DNA of 64,000 bases from Mucilaginibacter frigoritolerans (GCF_007830615.1 NZ_VLLI01000006.1:248001-312000), one strand, 5' to 3'. Counted from the first letter of the stretch, positions 36,427 through 46,403 are shown. Translations and numbers: made by a program. Notes: generated from the letters alone by a model not told the origin.

Positions 36427-36460
36427 GTTAACTAAAGGTAACCGGTTACCATTTGTTAAC
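36427..36460. promoter_or_regulatory. Candidate HxlR operator: 34-bp palindrome
   Basis: GTTAAC, 4 bp, the perfect 14-bp palindrome GGTAACCGGTTACC (36437-36450), 4 bp, GTTAAC. The whole is symmetric except inside the 4-bp spacers. It lies 21 bp before the hxlR-like ATG and 53 bp from the PhzF start, and it overlaps a TACCTTTA element on the minus strand (36440-36433); another TACCTTTA is on the plus strand at 36413-36420. Confidence 0.65.
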
Positions 36461-36481
36461 TATCTTCATATAAAAAGTCTG

Positions 36482-36823
36482 ATGAAACAAGAAGCAACCT
36501 GCGAGCAAGAGTTAATTGCCATCCGCGATAGCCTGGAGATATTAGGCGGCAAATGGAAACTTAGAATTATGCGTCATTTAAATAATCATATTACTGAAAC
36601 CAACACGTTCAAAAAGATCCAGCGCGAAGTAGAAGGAATATCAGCAAAAATGCTTTCAAAGGAATTACAGGATTTGGAAACTAATCTACTTATAACCAGA
36701 ACAGTAATGAACACCAGACCCATTACGGTAAACTATGCAATAACAGAATATGGCAAGAGTGTTTTTCCGGTAACAGAAACGCTGGTTCAGTGGGGACTAA
36801 ATCACAGGCAAAAGATAAAGTAA
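36482..36823 (+). CDS. HxlR-family transcriptional regulator
   Basis: A 113-residue winged-helix regulator. It has the family signature CEQELIAIRDSLEILGGKW followed by LRIMRHL and ISAKMLSKELQDLETNLLI recognition-helix region. A Cys at residue 7 occupies the position used by redox-sensing HxlR members, but sensing is only a possibility. It is divergent from the PhzF-like gene with a strong palindrome between them. Confidence 0.9.
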   Translation: MKQEATCEQELIAIRDSLEILGGKWKLRIMRHLNNHITETNTFKKIQREVEGISAKMLSKELQDLETNLLITRTVMNTRPITVNYAITEYGKSVFPVTETLVQWGLNHRQKIK

Positions 36824-36857
36824 ACAGATGGCTGGTGGAAATACCAATCTCTTTACT

Positions 36858-36937
36858 CCTCTTCACCGATTTGCAAATTCCTAATAACTTATTCGTTATC
36901 ACAAGTAAAAGTGGTCAAATCAAAATCGGCGAAGAGG
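36858..36937. repeat. Long-armed inverted repeat downstream of hxlR-like gene
   Basis: CCTCTTCACCGATTT (36858-36872) pairs, 14 of 15, with AAATCGGCGAAGAGG (36923-36937) around 50 nt that contain a smaller ATAAC/GTTAT hairpin. It lies between convergent genes and may terminate one or both, but no T-tract follows. Confidence 0.5.
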
Positions 36938-37007
36938 GGTCAATTTAACGGGGTTTATGCAATATGATAACAAAATCATCGGCAGGCTAATTAAAATAGC
37001 TTAGTAA

Positions 37008-40000
37008 TTATGGCTTTTCGAGCGCTGATACCAGCGCTGACAAAAAAGCGGGTTGATTACTGGTTAACTGCCCCGAGAACTGCCACTTACCATCTACCTG
37101 GATCAGTTTGATTAAAAAGTGATTCCATCCTTGTTTTAAAGGGAGTTCTTTTGCAAAAGCTTTTGCTTTTCCATCGTCATAACTTCCGGTACGGATATTA
37201 TTGATAATCATTTTACCATTAAGAAATACCTGCACGGCATCACTTGCTGATACCTTCATATTTATAATTGGGATATTAGGTTCTATTAACAGGTCTTCCA
37301 GTGATCTGGAACTCGACACCCAAAAGCTTAGATAAGCGACGGCATTATTATGCGGTCCTTCTGTTTTAACAGCGGAAATATCGGCTATACTTTTTTCGTT
37401 AAATACTGGACTCCAGACCCTGTCATTCATTACAACGCCCTGATGCATTTTTTCACCATCGTTGGGATCTATAAAGCGAGTTTCCACTCCATCATTTAAA
37501 GATTTAACAGCAAAATTGCCCAAAAACAGCTCCCGTACAATGGTACCATCCTTTAGCAATGGCTTATCATCACTATTTTCTATATCAAGCGGCACACCGG
37601 CATTGGTCAATATTTGCCTTATGAGTTTTTCGCCCTTTGCCAGTTTAGGAGCCGATGGTAAGGTGGTTACAATTAAAGTGCCATTGCCTTCGTGTTTCTT
37701 AATTAATACCACGCCCGATGGCTGTGTTTCCCTTTCGGAGCGCACTATCATAGCCGTTTTGGCATACTCTGGCTGCTTGTTCCATTTCAACCAGTCGGTA
37801 TGGTTAACAGTAAGCAATATATTACTTTGCTCAACCAGTGGTCCGCCAAGTCCATGGGTAACAATTTCAGCTGGTTTTAATTCCGAAAAATACAGATCGG
37901 CATTATTTATCCCCGTGGTAAGGCTGTCTTTTATAACCGGCAATAAAGACGAACCCGAACGCTCTGTTACACTTAACAGAGCAGGCAGCAGCCCGTTTAA
38001 GGCAGAGAGATTAGTGGTATCTGCCCCCCAAACAAAAACAGTTCCACCATTATGAAGTACTTTATCAATTGATAATTTACTATCGGCTTTGGGCGGATGC
38101 ACTCCATCAATAAATAACATTTCCGGAACTTTCTCTTTGTATAGCTTATCCAATGGCACACCGGCTTTTTTCAACTCGGCCGCCAATGTGCTACCCGTGC
38201 CTGTAAGTAATTTTACCGACTTAACAGCCACGCGCGTTTCGGCAACGTGGGTCACAGCCTTTTTTACAGTCCATTTGTCAGCCCCAGCAAGCGGTTCGGC
38301 TGCGGCATCTTTAATGGCATCAAACAGCGGCCAGGTTTCATACATAGGTAATGTAGGGTCGTAACCAGGGTTAAGGGTAGTACTATAAGGCCCCAGGCGT
38401 TCGGGCTGTACCCCCGGCTGGTTTTCTTTAAAAGATGTAAAGTAAATACCATCATTTAGGGTTAGCGGCCGACTTGTGTCCTTCAATCCTAATGGCAGCG
38501 GTTTTAAGCCATACCAAACGAGGTTAAATACGCTCCGATAAACCGCATCCCTTTCACGTTCATTAACTAAAATTGCATAAGAATCAGTCGCTACGCCTTC
38601 CATCCGGCCCAGAAAAGATTCATAAGCACGATTACCATTGGTTTCGGCAACCCGCTCGGGGGTACCATAATAAGCATTACCGGCCTCGCCTACCCCCCAG
38701 GGCTTGCCGCTCACTTTACCGCGGTCCATAGCTGCCGGGCCGCCATAATGAACCACATAATCTGGAAAGCGCCCCTCTCCATCGTCCTCCCCATCGGCAG
38801 ATACCCATGAACGCGATGGGTCTAATTTGTGGCAAATCTCCGCCCAAATACCATAATATTTAACCAAAGTATCTTTGACTCCCGGTGGGTTATGCATCAC
38901 GTTGGTTACCACAGGCATTACTTCGTTAGACACGCTCCAGCCAAAAACGCTGGGATGATTCCTATCCCTCATGATCAGTTCTGAAACATGATTTTTAGTA
39001 TCGGCCCAAAAATTCGAATCATCCATTTTGGGGCCGCCATCACTGGCCCATATTGCGGTTTCGTCGAGCACCAGGATACCCATTTCGTCGGCCACATCCA
39101 GATAAAAAGATGGATAGGGCTGGGCATGCAAGCGTACAGTATTTAAATTGGCATCGCGCATGGCTTTAAACCAGGCTACAGCATAACGGCGGGTCATTTG
39201 CGGAATGCCCAGAAAATGCCATGAATCGCCTTTCATTACCATTGGCTTTCCATTGAGCAATACCTTGCTGCCATTGAATGTTATTTCGCGCCAGCCAAAA
39301 CGGGTATATTTCTGATCTGTAGTTTTTCCATCAATCGTTGTTTTCAAAATCAGGCCATACAGGTTAGGACTCTCGGGTGACCATGTTTTGAGCTGTCCAT
39401 TTACGTTGGCTGTGAGTAAAACTTTGATTTCGCTATGTGCAGGCACCTTTACTTTTACAGCCGGAATATTGAGTGAAACATTAGCAGCCAGGCCCATAGC
39501 CGGAATTGCATCATCATCAACCGAATGATTATTTCTGTTGATGCATTGAAGCGCATCGGCTCCAATGGTAACATCAACACTTTTATTTTCATCATTTATC
39601 GCCGTTACCTCAACCTCCAGTTTATCTTCATGTACTTTGGGTTTGATGTAAACATTGGATACACGCGTCTGTGGTAAAGCTTCGATGTAAACATCCTGCC
39701 ATATCCCGGCAATATGTTGTCCCCAGAATGAGCCCGCCTGGTATGTTCTGCGGCCATATTTACCTTTTTTGTCGAAAAGCGAAGCCTTACGGATACCAAC
39801 AGCGATCTCATTCTGTTCTCCGGGGAGTATCAGTTTGGTAACATCGATATCAAAAGGAAGAAAGATACCGAAATGGGTACCAGCAGATTTACCGTTCACC
39901 CAAATTTCCGCATCGCCTGCAATGGCTTCAAAATGTAACACCAGATGGCGGCCTTTCCAGTTTTCTGGCACATGAAAAGTGCGTTTTAACCAACCCATTT

Positions 40001-40364
40001 TTATACCTTCCCATGCTTTTGGGTAACTTGGATAAGTCCGAAAATCACCTCCTTCCCCATGATTATCTGCAAAACTGTTCACGTTCCATGGCGATGGAAT
40101 ACGGATTGGTGTTTTAGCCCAGGCATCAGCCTGCGCACGTGGAAGTACTGGCGTCGGATCAACACCTTCATTGAACCCTGCAGGCAATTGAACCGGCTGA
40201 AACTGCCATGATCCGTTGAGGCATATATCTTCCCGATATGGCTTTTCTGATGGCTTCACCAGGCTTTCAGAAGGGGCAAAAACACCCGCATATTCCTGAT
40301 GCTGGCCGTAACAAAATGAGGAAGACAAGATCAGTGCAAACCCTAAGAAAATCGTTTTATTCAT
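37008..40364 (-). CDS. Secreted glycoside hydrolase family 2 enzyme with extra C-terminal domains
   Basis: A 1118-residue exported GH2 enzyme (signal peptide ending CYGQ). Sugar-binding jelly roll (about 45-230), Ig-like domain, then the TIM barrel with acid/base Glu481 (WSVSNE) and nucleophile Glu560 (WGVGEAG). The C-terminal 400 residues include a Rossmann-like segment (FIDGVHPPK, VFVWGAD, LIVTTLPSAPKL) and a final beta-sandwich. GH2 members are beta-galactosidases, beta-mannosidases or glucuronidases; the exact sugar is unknown. It follows the second GH2 gene by 65 bp, likely the same operon. Confidence 0.85.
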   Translation of the reverse strand: MNKTIFLGFALILSSSFCYGQHQEYAGVFAPSESLVKPSEKPYREDICLNGSWQFQPVQLPAGFNEGVDPTPVLPRAQADAWAKTPIRIPSPWNVNSFADNHGEGGDFRTYPSYPKAWEGIKMGWLKRTFHVPENWKGRHLVLHFEAIAGDAEIWVNGKSAGTHFGIFLPFDIDVTKLILPGEQNEIAVGIRKASLFDKKGKYGRRTYQAGSFWGQHIAGIWQDVYIEALPQTRVSNVYIKPKVHEDKLEVEVTAINDENKSVDVTIGADALQCINRNNHSVDDDAIPAMGLAANVSLNIPAVKVKVPAHSEIKVLLTANVNGQLKTWSPESPNLYGLILKTTIDGKTTDQKYTRFGWREITFNGSKVLLNGKPMVMKGDSWHFLGIPQMTRRYAVAWFKAMRDANLNTVRLHAQPYPSFYLDVADEMGILVLDETAIWASDGGPKMDDSNFWADTKNHVSELIMRDRNHPSVFGWSVSNEVMPVVTNVMHNPPGVKDTLVKYYGIWAEICHKLDPSRSWVSADGEDDGEGRFPDYVVHYGGPAAMDRGKVSGKPWGVGEAGNAYYGTPERVAETNGNRAYESFLGRMEGVATDSYAILVNERERDAVYRSVFNLVWYGLKPLPLGLKDTSRPLTLNDGIYFTSFKENQPGVQPERLGPYSTTLNPGYDPTLPMYETWPLFDAIKDAAAEPLAGADKWTVKKAVTHVAETRVAVKSVKLLTGTGSTLAAELKKAGVPLDKLYKEKVPEMLFIDGVHPPKADSKLSIDKVLHNGGTVFVWGADTTNLSALNGLLPALLSVTERSGSSLLPVIKDSLTTGINNADLYFSELKPAEIVTHGLGGPLVEQSNILLTVNHTDWLKWNKQPEYAKTAMIVRSERETQPSGVVLIKKHEGNGTLIVTTLPSAPKLAKGEKLIRQILTNAGVPLDIENSDDKPLLKDGTIVRELFLGNFAVKSLNDGVETRFIDPNDGEKMHQGVVMNDRVWSPVFNEKSIADISAVKTEGPHNNAVAYLSFWVSSSRSLEDLLIEPNIPIINMKVSASDAVQVFLNGKMIINNIRTGSYDDGKAKAFAKELPLKQGWNHFLIKLIQVDGKWQFSGQLTSNQPAFLSALVSALEKP

Positions 40365-40429
40365 ATCTCTTAATAATATTTGGAAGGATATTATGTTTAA
40401 GTTGACCTTTTTAGCTTATAAGAAGAACC

Positions 40430-43400
40430 TTATTGAGCAAGGTCGGTTAGCATGTTAATTAGTAACTTTCCGGCAACAGGGTCCGTGAGGGTTTTATCTA
40501 ATCTCATCTGCGACAGGATAACCTTTCCCCCATTCGTGATCTTTACAATTGGGAAACCTTTGATTTTATCCAGACGGTTCATCCTCTCGTTAACATCGCC
40601 GGGCAGGTAACCGTGCACTTTAGTAAAAGATGCCAGCTGTACCAAATTGCTATTACGATTAATACGGAAAGCTCCTTCCATTACCGAAGGCATTTCGCGC
40701 TGGTTGTTATTAAAGTTGCGGATATCCAGCGGTTCGAGACCATTAAAAAGTGGAGATTCCGGGACTTCCATATTGGCCACCTCCCCATCTTCCTTTACAA
40801 TGCCACGTATATATTCGGGGTAAAGCGTATGCACAAAGTTACCGCAGTCAGAGATCAACACATTATAACCAGCGGCAAGTAGGGTTTTAATCTGCTGCGT
40901 TTCGGCAGCATTGGTATTCACAGAATCTAAGCCGGACAGGATGTAAACATCAGCCTTTTGATGGATGAGATCAGCTACCGACGCAGCCGAAGTATAATGT
41001 ACACTCAAAAAACTGAGCGCAGCGTTTAGGCCCTTGTTTCGATCCAATACGACAATTTTTTTGTTGCTTAATACATCAGAAGTTATGCCTTCTTTTTTCA
41101 TCATTAGTAAATCGTAACTGTTTTCCGAAACTGTTTTGCCGTTCTCTGTCAGTTTAAGCAACAACTTGCCATCAACACGACTTGTAGGTAAATTAAGCGG
41201 AACTGTAATCTGAGGATCAATCCATTTGCGGCCGTAATGTTCAACCGCAGGTATTTCCAATTCGCCTTCGGAAATCTTGTGGTTATCATTGCCCACCAAT
41301 TGCCATTCCAGAATGGATGGCGCCAGTGCAGAACCGTCTTCCTTGTCATTCACAATACAGATCTGTGTCGGAAGTTTAGCGCCTGCATAAAAATGCCTTC
41401 CCCACAGTTCGGCGGTAACCAGTACCGGTTGCAGGGCCTTCTTCATTTCGTAATAAACTGGCCATGGCTTAATTTCATTAACCATATCTACATTGGCAAA
41501 CCAGGTTAAGGTAGAGAAATGCAGTATCCCTGCCGAACGGTCGTCGCTTCGGCGAAGCGCTTCACCCAACTCTTTTGTAATAAAGGCCTGTGTAGTTAAA
41601 AAGTAATAGGGATCGTTGTATTCATAGGCAAATTTCCCCACCAACGAAGCCGGGTTCTGATGCACATAAGTATAGTAACGTGTAGGATGACCTGTTTCGT
41701 CAGTGTACCCTGTCGACATCTCTTGGGATATTAGCGGACGTCCGTCATTCTTATTATTTTTTTGCCATTCACCCCTAAAGAAATTGAAGATCGAGTAATC
41801 GTACCAATTATAATAGGCATGTGGGTCATCAATATCACCATCATCAATATCCTTATAAAAATCAGCTCCAAAACGTTTAGTGTTCCGGCGGTAATTAGAA
41901 TCGAACACTATGGGCCGGGTTGGGTCAATTATCCTCATGGCTTTAACTACATCAGATATAGTTTTCATTTTGATCATCGCCCGTTCTGTATCGGGGTCAT
42001 TATCATAAAATTTCATCTCGTTGTTCATGGTCCAAAGCAAAAGCGATGGGTGGTTGCGGTATTTTTTCAGCAGATCATAAAACTCATTCTTCCACAGATT
42101 CACCAATTCGGAAGAAGGCATGCTACTTTCCAGGAATAGCCATGGCCAGGTCCCTTCATAGCTTACACCTATCCCATTCTCGTCAGATGCATTCATCCAT
42201 GTTTCATCATACGGTACCGTATGTGTACGCGTAACCATTATGTTGCCCTCCTTCATCAACTGGCAGAATTTATTGGCCATAGCTGTATCATTGGGTGCCA
42301 GGGGCATAGCGGTTTGATTCCCGCCGCGCAGCCAGTAACGTTTACCGTTCAGGTAGAAGTAATCGCCAATGGCCTTAAATGTGCGGAAACCCGATCTAAT
42401 CACTTTTTCATCGATCTGTTTACCGTCAGCAGATAAATCGAACTTAAAGTTGTACAGGTTCGGATGATCTGGCGACCATAGTTGTGGCTTTAATCCATCA
42501 ATGCTGTAAGTAAACATTTTGGTTTCGCCCGGTTTTAGTACCAGTTGTTTTAACGATACTACGTTATAGAGTGCATCTTTAAACTTTACGCCATCAATAG
42601 CAGTTGAAATTGAGAACAAGGTTGAGGTTTGATCATTGTTTTTAACAGTAACATTAAATTCGGCACCGGTAAGGCTGGGTTTAATAAATACATCTTCTAT
42701 TCTTACAGGATTGCTAATGGTTAGAGTGACCGGTTGCCATATCCCGGCCGGGTCATCGTCAAAAAAGCCATGCGCAAGGTCTTTCATCATCTTTTGGGTA
42801 ACTTCAACAGTTACAGCTACACCGGCTATTTTATCAGCATCCTTAATATCTTTCACATAATCGCGTATTACCTTTACTGCTATCAGGTTTTTACCAGGCT
42901 TTAGCAGGCTGCTCACATCCAACTTAAAATCGCCGAACATACCTACATGGTTGCCGGCCTTTTTACCATTAACCCATACTTCCGCCACTTTAGATACTGC
43001 ATCGAAAGTGAGTTGCATATTTTTGCCCTCGATATCGGCAGGTAAAACAAGCCATTGCCGGTACCAGCCCACACTTGTTTTCTTATAATCGAAAGTATAA
43101 CTCTCGCACCTATCAATTTCTTTCTGGTAAAAGTTGTCGGCTACACCCTTGCTGGCCGTATTGTAACGTTCACCATGCTGCCATACCCGCAGCGGGTTCC
43201 AGAAATTGGGCACCGTCATTACGTGCCAATCGTTGTCGCTATGTGAGGGCGATACGGCATCATTCTCGTTACCGATTTCATAACTAGGCGAAAACAGCCA
43301 GCGTCCGTTAAGTGAAATATCTGTACGACCTTCGCCGCTTTGCTTAATTTCAATAGGCTTATACCCTGCGCGCTGTTTTTTACGCAAGGCAACTTTATCA

Positions 43401-44053
43401 ACGGGTGGCAAAGCATATTCTTTTATCGGCAGGCCCTGTAATTCATTTTTATTGATCGATGTAATTGTAAGCTCCTTAAACTCATTGGCTATCCAGCTAC
43501 CGCCTAAAGTAACTTTACCAGCCGGGGCCAGCGCAGTTAGCTTATCTATTACATCTATACGGGGCAGAGATTCGTTGTTCAAATAAACACGGATGCGGTT
43601 TCCCGCAATCTGGAGCTTAAAATCATACCATTTACCGGGTTCGGGTTGAAAATCGAGTTCGCGCAGCGCCAGAAAATCATCAGACCCCATATAGCCCAAT
43701 CGCGCCAGGTATAAAAACTTTTCATTACCCCCTTTGAGCATCAGGATATAGCGGTCGTCGCGGTTAGCTGCCCTGAAGCCTGCACAAAGCTGAACCTGCT
43801 TCGCAGTATCGGGCACACGGCCTTTAAATTTAATTTCATAGTCGGCCCAATTATTTTCGCCAAAACATAAGTAAGCATCATGGGTGGTTAATACCGAGTC
43901 TTTAATTTCGCAGATCCCCCGACCAATTTTTTCATATTTTACAACTTGCGAATTGAAATTTTCGTCCAGGCGAATATCACCCTGGGCAAAAAGATTGGAT
44001 GTTATTGGTATAAAAAACAGGATGATTAGTAACGTATAGAAGTCTTTTCTCAT
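40430..44053 (-). CDS. Secreted GH2 enzyme with N-terminal LamG/DUF1080-like domain
   Basis: A 1207-residue exported protein from ATG 44053 (signal peptide ending NLFAQG). Residues about 20-190 resemble a concanavalin-type 3-keto-disaccharide-hydrolase/DUF1080 or laminin-G module (NWADYEIKFKGR, GFRAANRDDRYILML). The GH2 part follows, with acid/base Glu679 (WTMNNE) and nucleophile Glu778 (LISQEM). A C-terminal segment resembles that of the neighbouring GH2. No SusC/SusD genes are in view, so the target glycan is undefined. An in-frame ATG 30 bp upstream is possible. Confidence 0.85.
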   Translation of the reverse strand: MRKDFYTLLIILFFIPITSNLFAQGDIRLDENFNSQVVKYEKIGRGICEIKDSVLTTHDAYLCFGENNWADYEIKFKGRVPDTAKQVQLCAGFRAANRDDRYILMLKGGNEKFLYLARLGYMGSDDFLALRELDFQPEPGKWYDFKLQIAGNRIRVYLNNESLPRIDVIDKLTALAPAGKVTLGGSWIANEFKELTITSINKNELQGLPIKEYALPPVDKVALRKKQRAGYKPIEIKQSGEGRTDISLNGRWLFSPSYEIGNENDAVSPSHSDNDWHVMTVPNFWNPLRVWQHGERYNTASKGVADNFYQKEIDRCESYTFDYKKTSVGWYRQWLVLPADIEGKNMQLTFDAVSKVAEVWVNGKKAGNHVGMFGDFKLDVSSLLKPGKNLIAVKVIRDYVKDIKDADKIAGVAVTVEVTQKMMKDLAHGFFDDDPAGIWQPVTLTISNPVRIEDVFIKPSLTGAEFNVTVKNNDQTSTLFSISTAIDGVKFKDALYNVVSLKQLVLKPGETKMFTYSIDGLKPQLWSPDHPNLYNFKFDLSADGKQIDEKVIRSGFRTFKAIGDYFYLNGKRYWLRGGNQTAMPLAPNDTAMANKFCQLMKEGNIMVTRTHTVPYDETWMNASDENGIGVSYEGTWPWLFLESSMPSSELVNLWKNEFYDLLKKYRNHPSLLLWTMNNEMKFYDNDPDTERAMIKMKTISDVVKAMRIIDPTRPIVFDSNYRRNTKRFGADFYKDIDDGDIDDPHAYYNWYDYSIFNFFRGEWQKNNKNDGRPLISQEMSTGYTDETGHPTRYYTYVHQNPASLVGKFAYEYNDPYYFLTTQAFITKELGEALRRSDDRSAGILHFSTLTWFANVDMVNEIKPWPVYYEMKKALQPVLVTAELWGRHFYAGAKLPTQICIVNDKEDGSALAPSILEWQLVGNDNHKISEGELEIPAVEHYGRKWIDPQITVPLNLPTSRVDGKLLLKLTENGKTVSENSYDLLMMKKEGITSDVLSNKKIVVLDRNKGLNAALSFLSVHYTSAASVADLIHQKADVYILSGLDSVNTNAAETQQIKTLLAAGYNVLISDCGNFVHTLYPEYIRGIVKEDGEVANMEVPESPLFNGLEPLDIRNFNNNQREMPSVMEGAFRINRNSNLVQLASFTKVHGYLPGDVNERMNRLDKIKGFPIVKITNGGKVILSQMRLDKTLTDPVAGKLLINMLTDLAQ

Positions 44054-44355
44054 TTGTAACTGTAGGTAGTTAAACTGCTGCAATTACTTTTAATGCATTA
44101 ATAAAAGATTAACAAAGCCTTAACCCCAATTAGTATATCAGGTTTATTACAATTACTCTTGCGTAAATTATGCCGAAGGTTATAATTTATTTTGACACGT
44201 TGCTTATAACTATGTTCCGAAAGGTTTAATTCTTCCTCTCTTTTATTGCGAAGCGCCTTTATTATTGAGGCTTATCCTTGTCGGCCTCACTAATCTGGCT
44301 CTCAAAATCAGAATAGTCCTTATCAACAAAAATCTTAAAGAACCATAATTGCGTT
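44054..44355. other. Intergenic region between GH2 operon and hemW
   Basis: About 300 bp between divergent genes. It should carry both promoters. A minus-strand stretch (44262-44345) reads as 27 sensible codons with no start in frame. Nothing else was recognised. Confidence 0.4.
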
Positions 44356-44363
44356 TACCTTTG
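44356..44363 (+). promoter_or_regulatory. TACCTTTG -7 element of hemW
   Basis: A perfect TAnnTTTG match, 24 bp before the ATG at 44388, giving a predicted leader of about 20 nt. No clear -33 TTG at the usual spacing was seen. Confidence 0.45.
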
Positions 44364-44387
44364 CCATTATCAGAATTAATAAAATTG

Positions 44388-45509
44388 ATGGCCGGAATTT
44401 ATATCCATATCCCTTTTTGCAAACAGGCATGTTATTATTGCGATTTTCATTTCAGCACCTCCTTAAAATACAAGGACGAACTTTTGCAAGCCCTTGTAAA
44501 GGAAATACAGCTACAAAAAGGTTATCTGGATGGTGAAACCATTGAAACTATTTACTTTGGTGGCGGCACCCCATCTGTACTAAGCAGTGATGAAATTAAT
44601 CTGTTGCTGGGTACTATAACCAATCTGCATACGGTATCATCAAATGCGGAAATTACTTTAGAAGCCAACCCCGATGATTTGGACAGGGAGAAATTAAGCT
44701 TGCTTAGTAAAACGGATATTAACCGTTTAAGCATAGGCATTCAATCGTTTTTTGATGACGACTTAAAATGGATGAACCGGGTACATAAAGCGAACGAAGC
44801 AGAATCATCGGTAAAAAGGGCGCAGGATACCGGCATTGAAAATATTACAGTCGACCTGATTTATGGTTACCCGCTGTTAAATGATCAGAAGTGGAAGCAA
44901 AACCTCGAAAAAGTTTTTGAGCTGAACGTTCCGCATGTATCCTCTTATTCCATGACGGTTGAACCTCGTACGGCCCTGGCCACATTCATCAAAAATAAAA
45001 AACAGCCTGCAATGGACGACCAGCAAAGTGCGGCCCAGTTTTTAATATTGATGGATGCCATGCAGCAACAAGGCTTTGAACATTACGAAATATCAAACTT
45101 TTGCAAACCGGGGCATTATTCCAAACATAATTCCAATTACTGGAAAGGCGTAAAATACCTGGGCATAGGTCCATCGGCACACTCCTTTAATGGCGAAACC
45201 CGGCAGTGGAACATTCCCAATAATACCAAATACATACAGGCGCTTCAACAAGCGTCCATTCCATCAGAAACCGAGATATTAACCGAAACCGACCGTCTAA
45301 ACGAATATATCATGACCTCACTGCGTACCATTTGGGGACTTGACTTAAATAAGCTAAATACCATTGCTGAAGCTGCCTCGTCGCAATTAAACATTGCCGC
45401 ACAACGCTATTTTGAAAACGGTTGGATTGAACAGAAGGACCAGATCATCAACCTAACCCAAACTGGTAAGCTATACGCCGACCATATTGCCTCAGAACTA
45501 TTTTTTTGA
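44388..45509 (+). CDS. hemW: HemW-like radical SAM protein
   Basis: A 373-residue radical SAM protein starting MAGIYIHIPFC. The Fe-S ligands are CKQACYYC; other family motifs are YFGGGTPS, LEANPDDL, RLSIGIQSF and DLIYGYP. HemW is a heme-binding chaperone/transferase, often annotated as oxygen-independent coproporphyrinogen oxidase. Sequence CYYCDFHFS (rather than the true HemN pattern) favours HemW. The frame is open upstream to 44349, but ATG 44388 gives the conserved start. Confidence 0.9.
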   Translation: MAGIYIHIPFCKQACYYCDFHFSTSLKYKDELLQALVKEIQLQKGYLDGETIETIYFGGGTPSVLSSDEINLLLGTITNLHTVSSNAEITLEANPDDLDREKLSLLSKTDINRLSIGIQSFFDDDLKWMNRVHKANEAESSVKRAQDTGIENITVDLIYGYPLLNDQKWKQNLEKVFELNVPHVSSYSMTVEPRTALATFIKNKKQPAMDDQQSAAQFLILMDAMQQQGFEHYEISNFCKPGHYSKHNSNYWKGVKYLGIGPSAHSFNGETRQWNIPNNTKYIQALQQASIPSETEILTETDRLNEYIMTSLRTIWGLDLNKLNTIAEAASSQLNIAAQRYFENGWIEQKDQIINLTQTGKLYADHIASELFF

Positions 45510-45632
45510 TGAATACAGGTTCAAATACCTGTACCTACAACCGTTGGGAGTGCGATAGTACCTGTTAAAAAAATCCGTACCAATTATCTGCCCGTATCTC
45601 CCCTTAAATAACAAAACATCAAAATATTACTT

Positions 45633-46181
45633 ATGAGAAAATTAATTATCGCGGCGTTTGCATTAGCAGCTATTGCAATTGCGCCTCAAGCAAATGCTCA
45701 AACAAAAATGGTGGGTGGTGCAGCGATGTATCCAACCAAAAACATTGTTGAAAATGCTGTAAATTCAAAAGATCACACCACCCTGGTTGCAGCAGTAAAA
45801 GCAGCCGGTTTAGTTGAAACATTAGAGTCCGCAGGGCCATTCACTGTATTTGCTCCAACTAACGAAGCATTTGACAAACTACCGGCAGGTACTGTTGATA
45901 ATCTGGTAAAACCCGAAAACAAAGCCACTTTAACTAAAATATTAACCTACCACGTTGTAGCAGGTCGTATAAGCGCTGCTGATTTAAAAGCACAGGTTGC
46001 TGCAGGTGGTGGCAAAGCCGAATTAAAAACAGTTGAAGGTGGTACTTTAACCGTTATGGCAAAGGGAAGCAAATTATACCTTGTTGATGAAAAGGGCGGA
46101 AAAGCATGGATAACCATTGCAGATGTATTTCAAAGTAATGGCGTAATACATGTAATAAATGCAGTATTAATACCGAACTAA
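45633..46181 (+). CDS. Secreted fasciclin (FAS1) domain protein
   Basis: A 182-residue exported protein with signal peptide (ends ANAQ) and a single FAS1 domain. The H1 motif region ([17 protein letters not shown]) and H2-like region (LTYHVVAGR, then [13 protein letters not shown]) are intact. FAS1 proteins mediate adhesion or matrix contacts, but bacterial roles are poorly defined. It is monocistronic with a clear terminator. Confidence 0.92.
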   Translation: MRKLIIAAFALAAIAIAPQANAQTKMVGGAAMYPTKNIVENAVNSKDHTTLVAAVKAAGLVETLESAGPFTVFAPTNEAFDKLPAGTVDNLVKPENKATLTKILTYHVVAGRISAADLKAQVAAGGGKAELKTVEGGTLTVMAKGSKLYLVDEKGGKAWITIADVFQSNGVIHVINAVLIPN

Positions 46182-46210
46182 TAGTTGGCAGCGTTCAATT
46201 AGCAGTTAAT

Positions 46211-46247
46211 ACCGTCTCGCAGTTAATGCGGGGCGGTTTCTTTTTTT
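46211..46247 (+). terminator. Intrinsic terminator of the FAS1 gene
   Basis: ACCGTCTCGCA pairs with TGCGGGGCGGT around GTTAA and is followed by a T-rich tract (TTTCTTTTTTT). Confidence 0.8.
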
Positions 46248-46275
46248 AGGGGATAAGTAATAACAATCAAAAAAA

Positions 46276-46305
46276 CTGCAAACCGATAACAGCAAACCGC
46301 CTACT
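46276..46305. repeat. GCAAACCG repeat fragment
   Basis: ACTGCAAACCG and CAGCAAACCGCC words match the right arm of the element at 50344-50440. A partial copy of that family. Confidence 0.45.
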
Positions 46306-46355
46306 GAGAGCCTGAATAATTTGTCAGTAAAATATCAAAAACAATAGGAAAGTTT

Positions 46356-46383
46356 TTGCGTTTTTATCATTTATTTAATTTTG
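46356..46383 (+). promoter_or_regulatory. Probable promoter of the broken cupin-8 gene
   Basis: TTG at 46356-46358, a 17-bp spacer, then TAATTTTG at 46376-46383, matching the Bacteroidota consensus. It lies 20 bp before the ATG at 46404. Confidence 0.4.
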
Positions 46384-46403
46384 CCTGTTAAATAATTGTG
46401 AAC

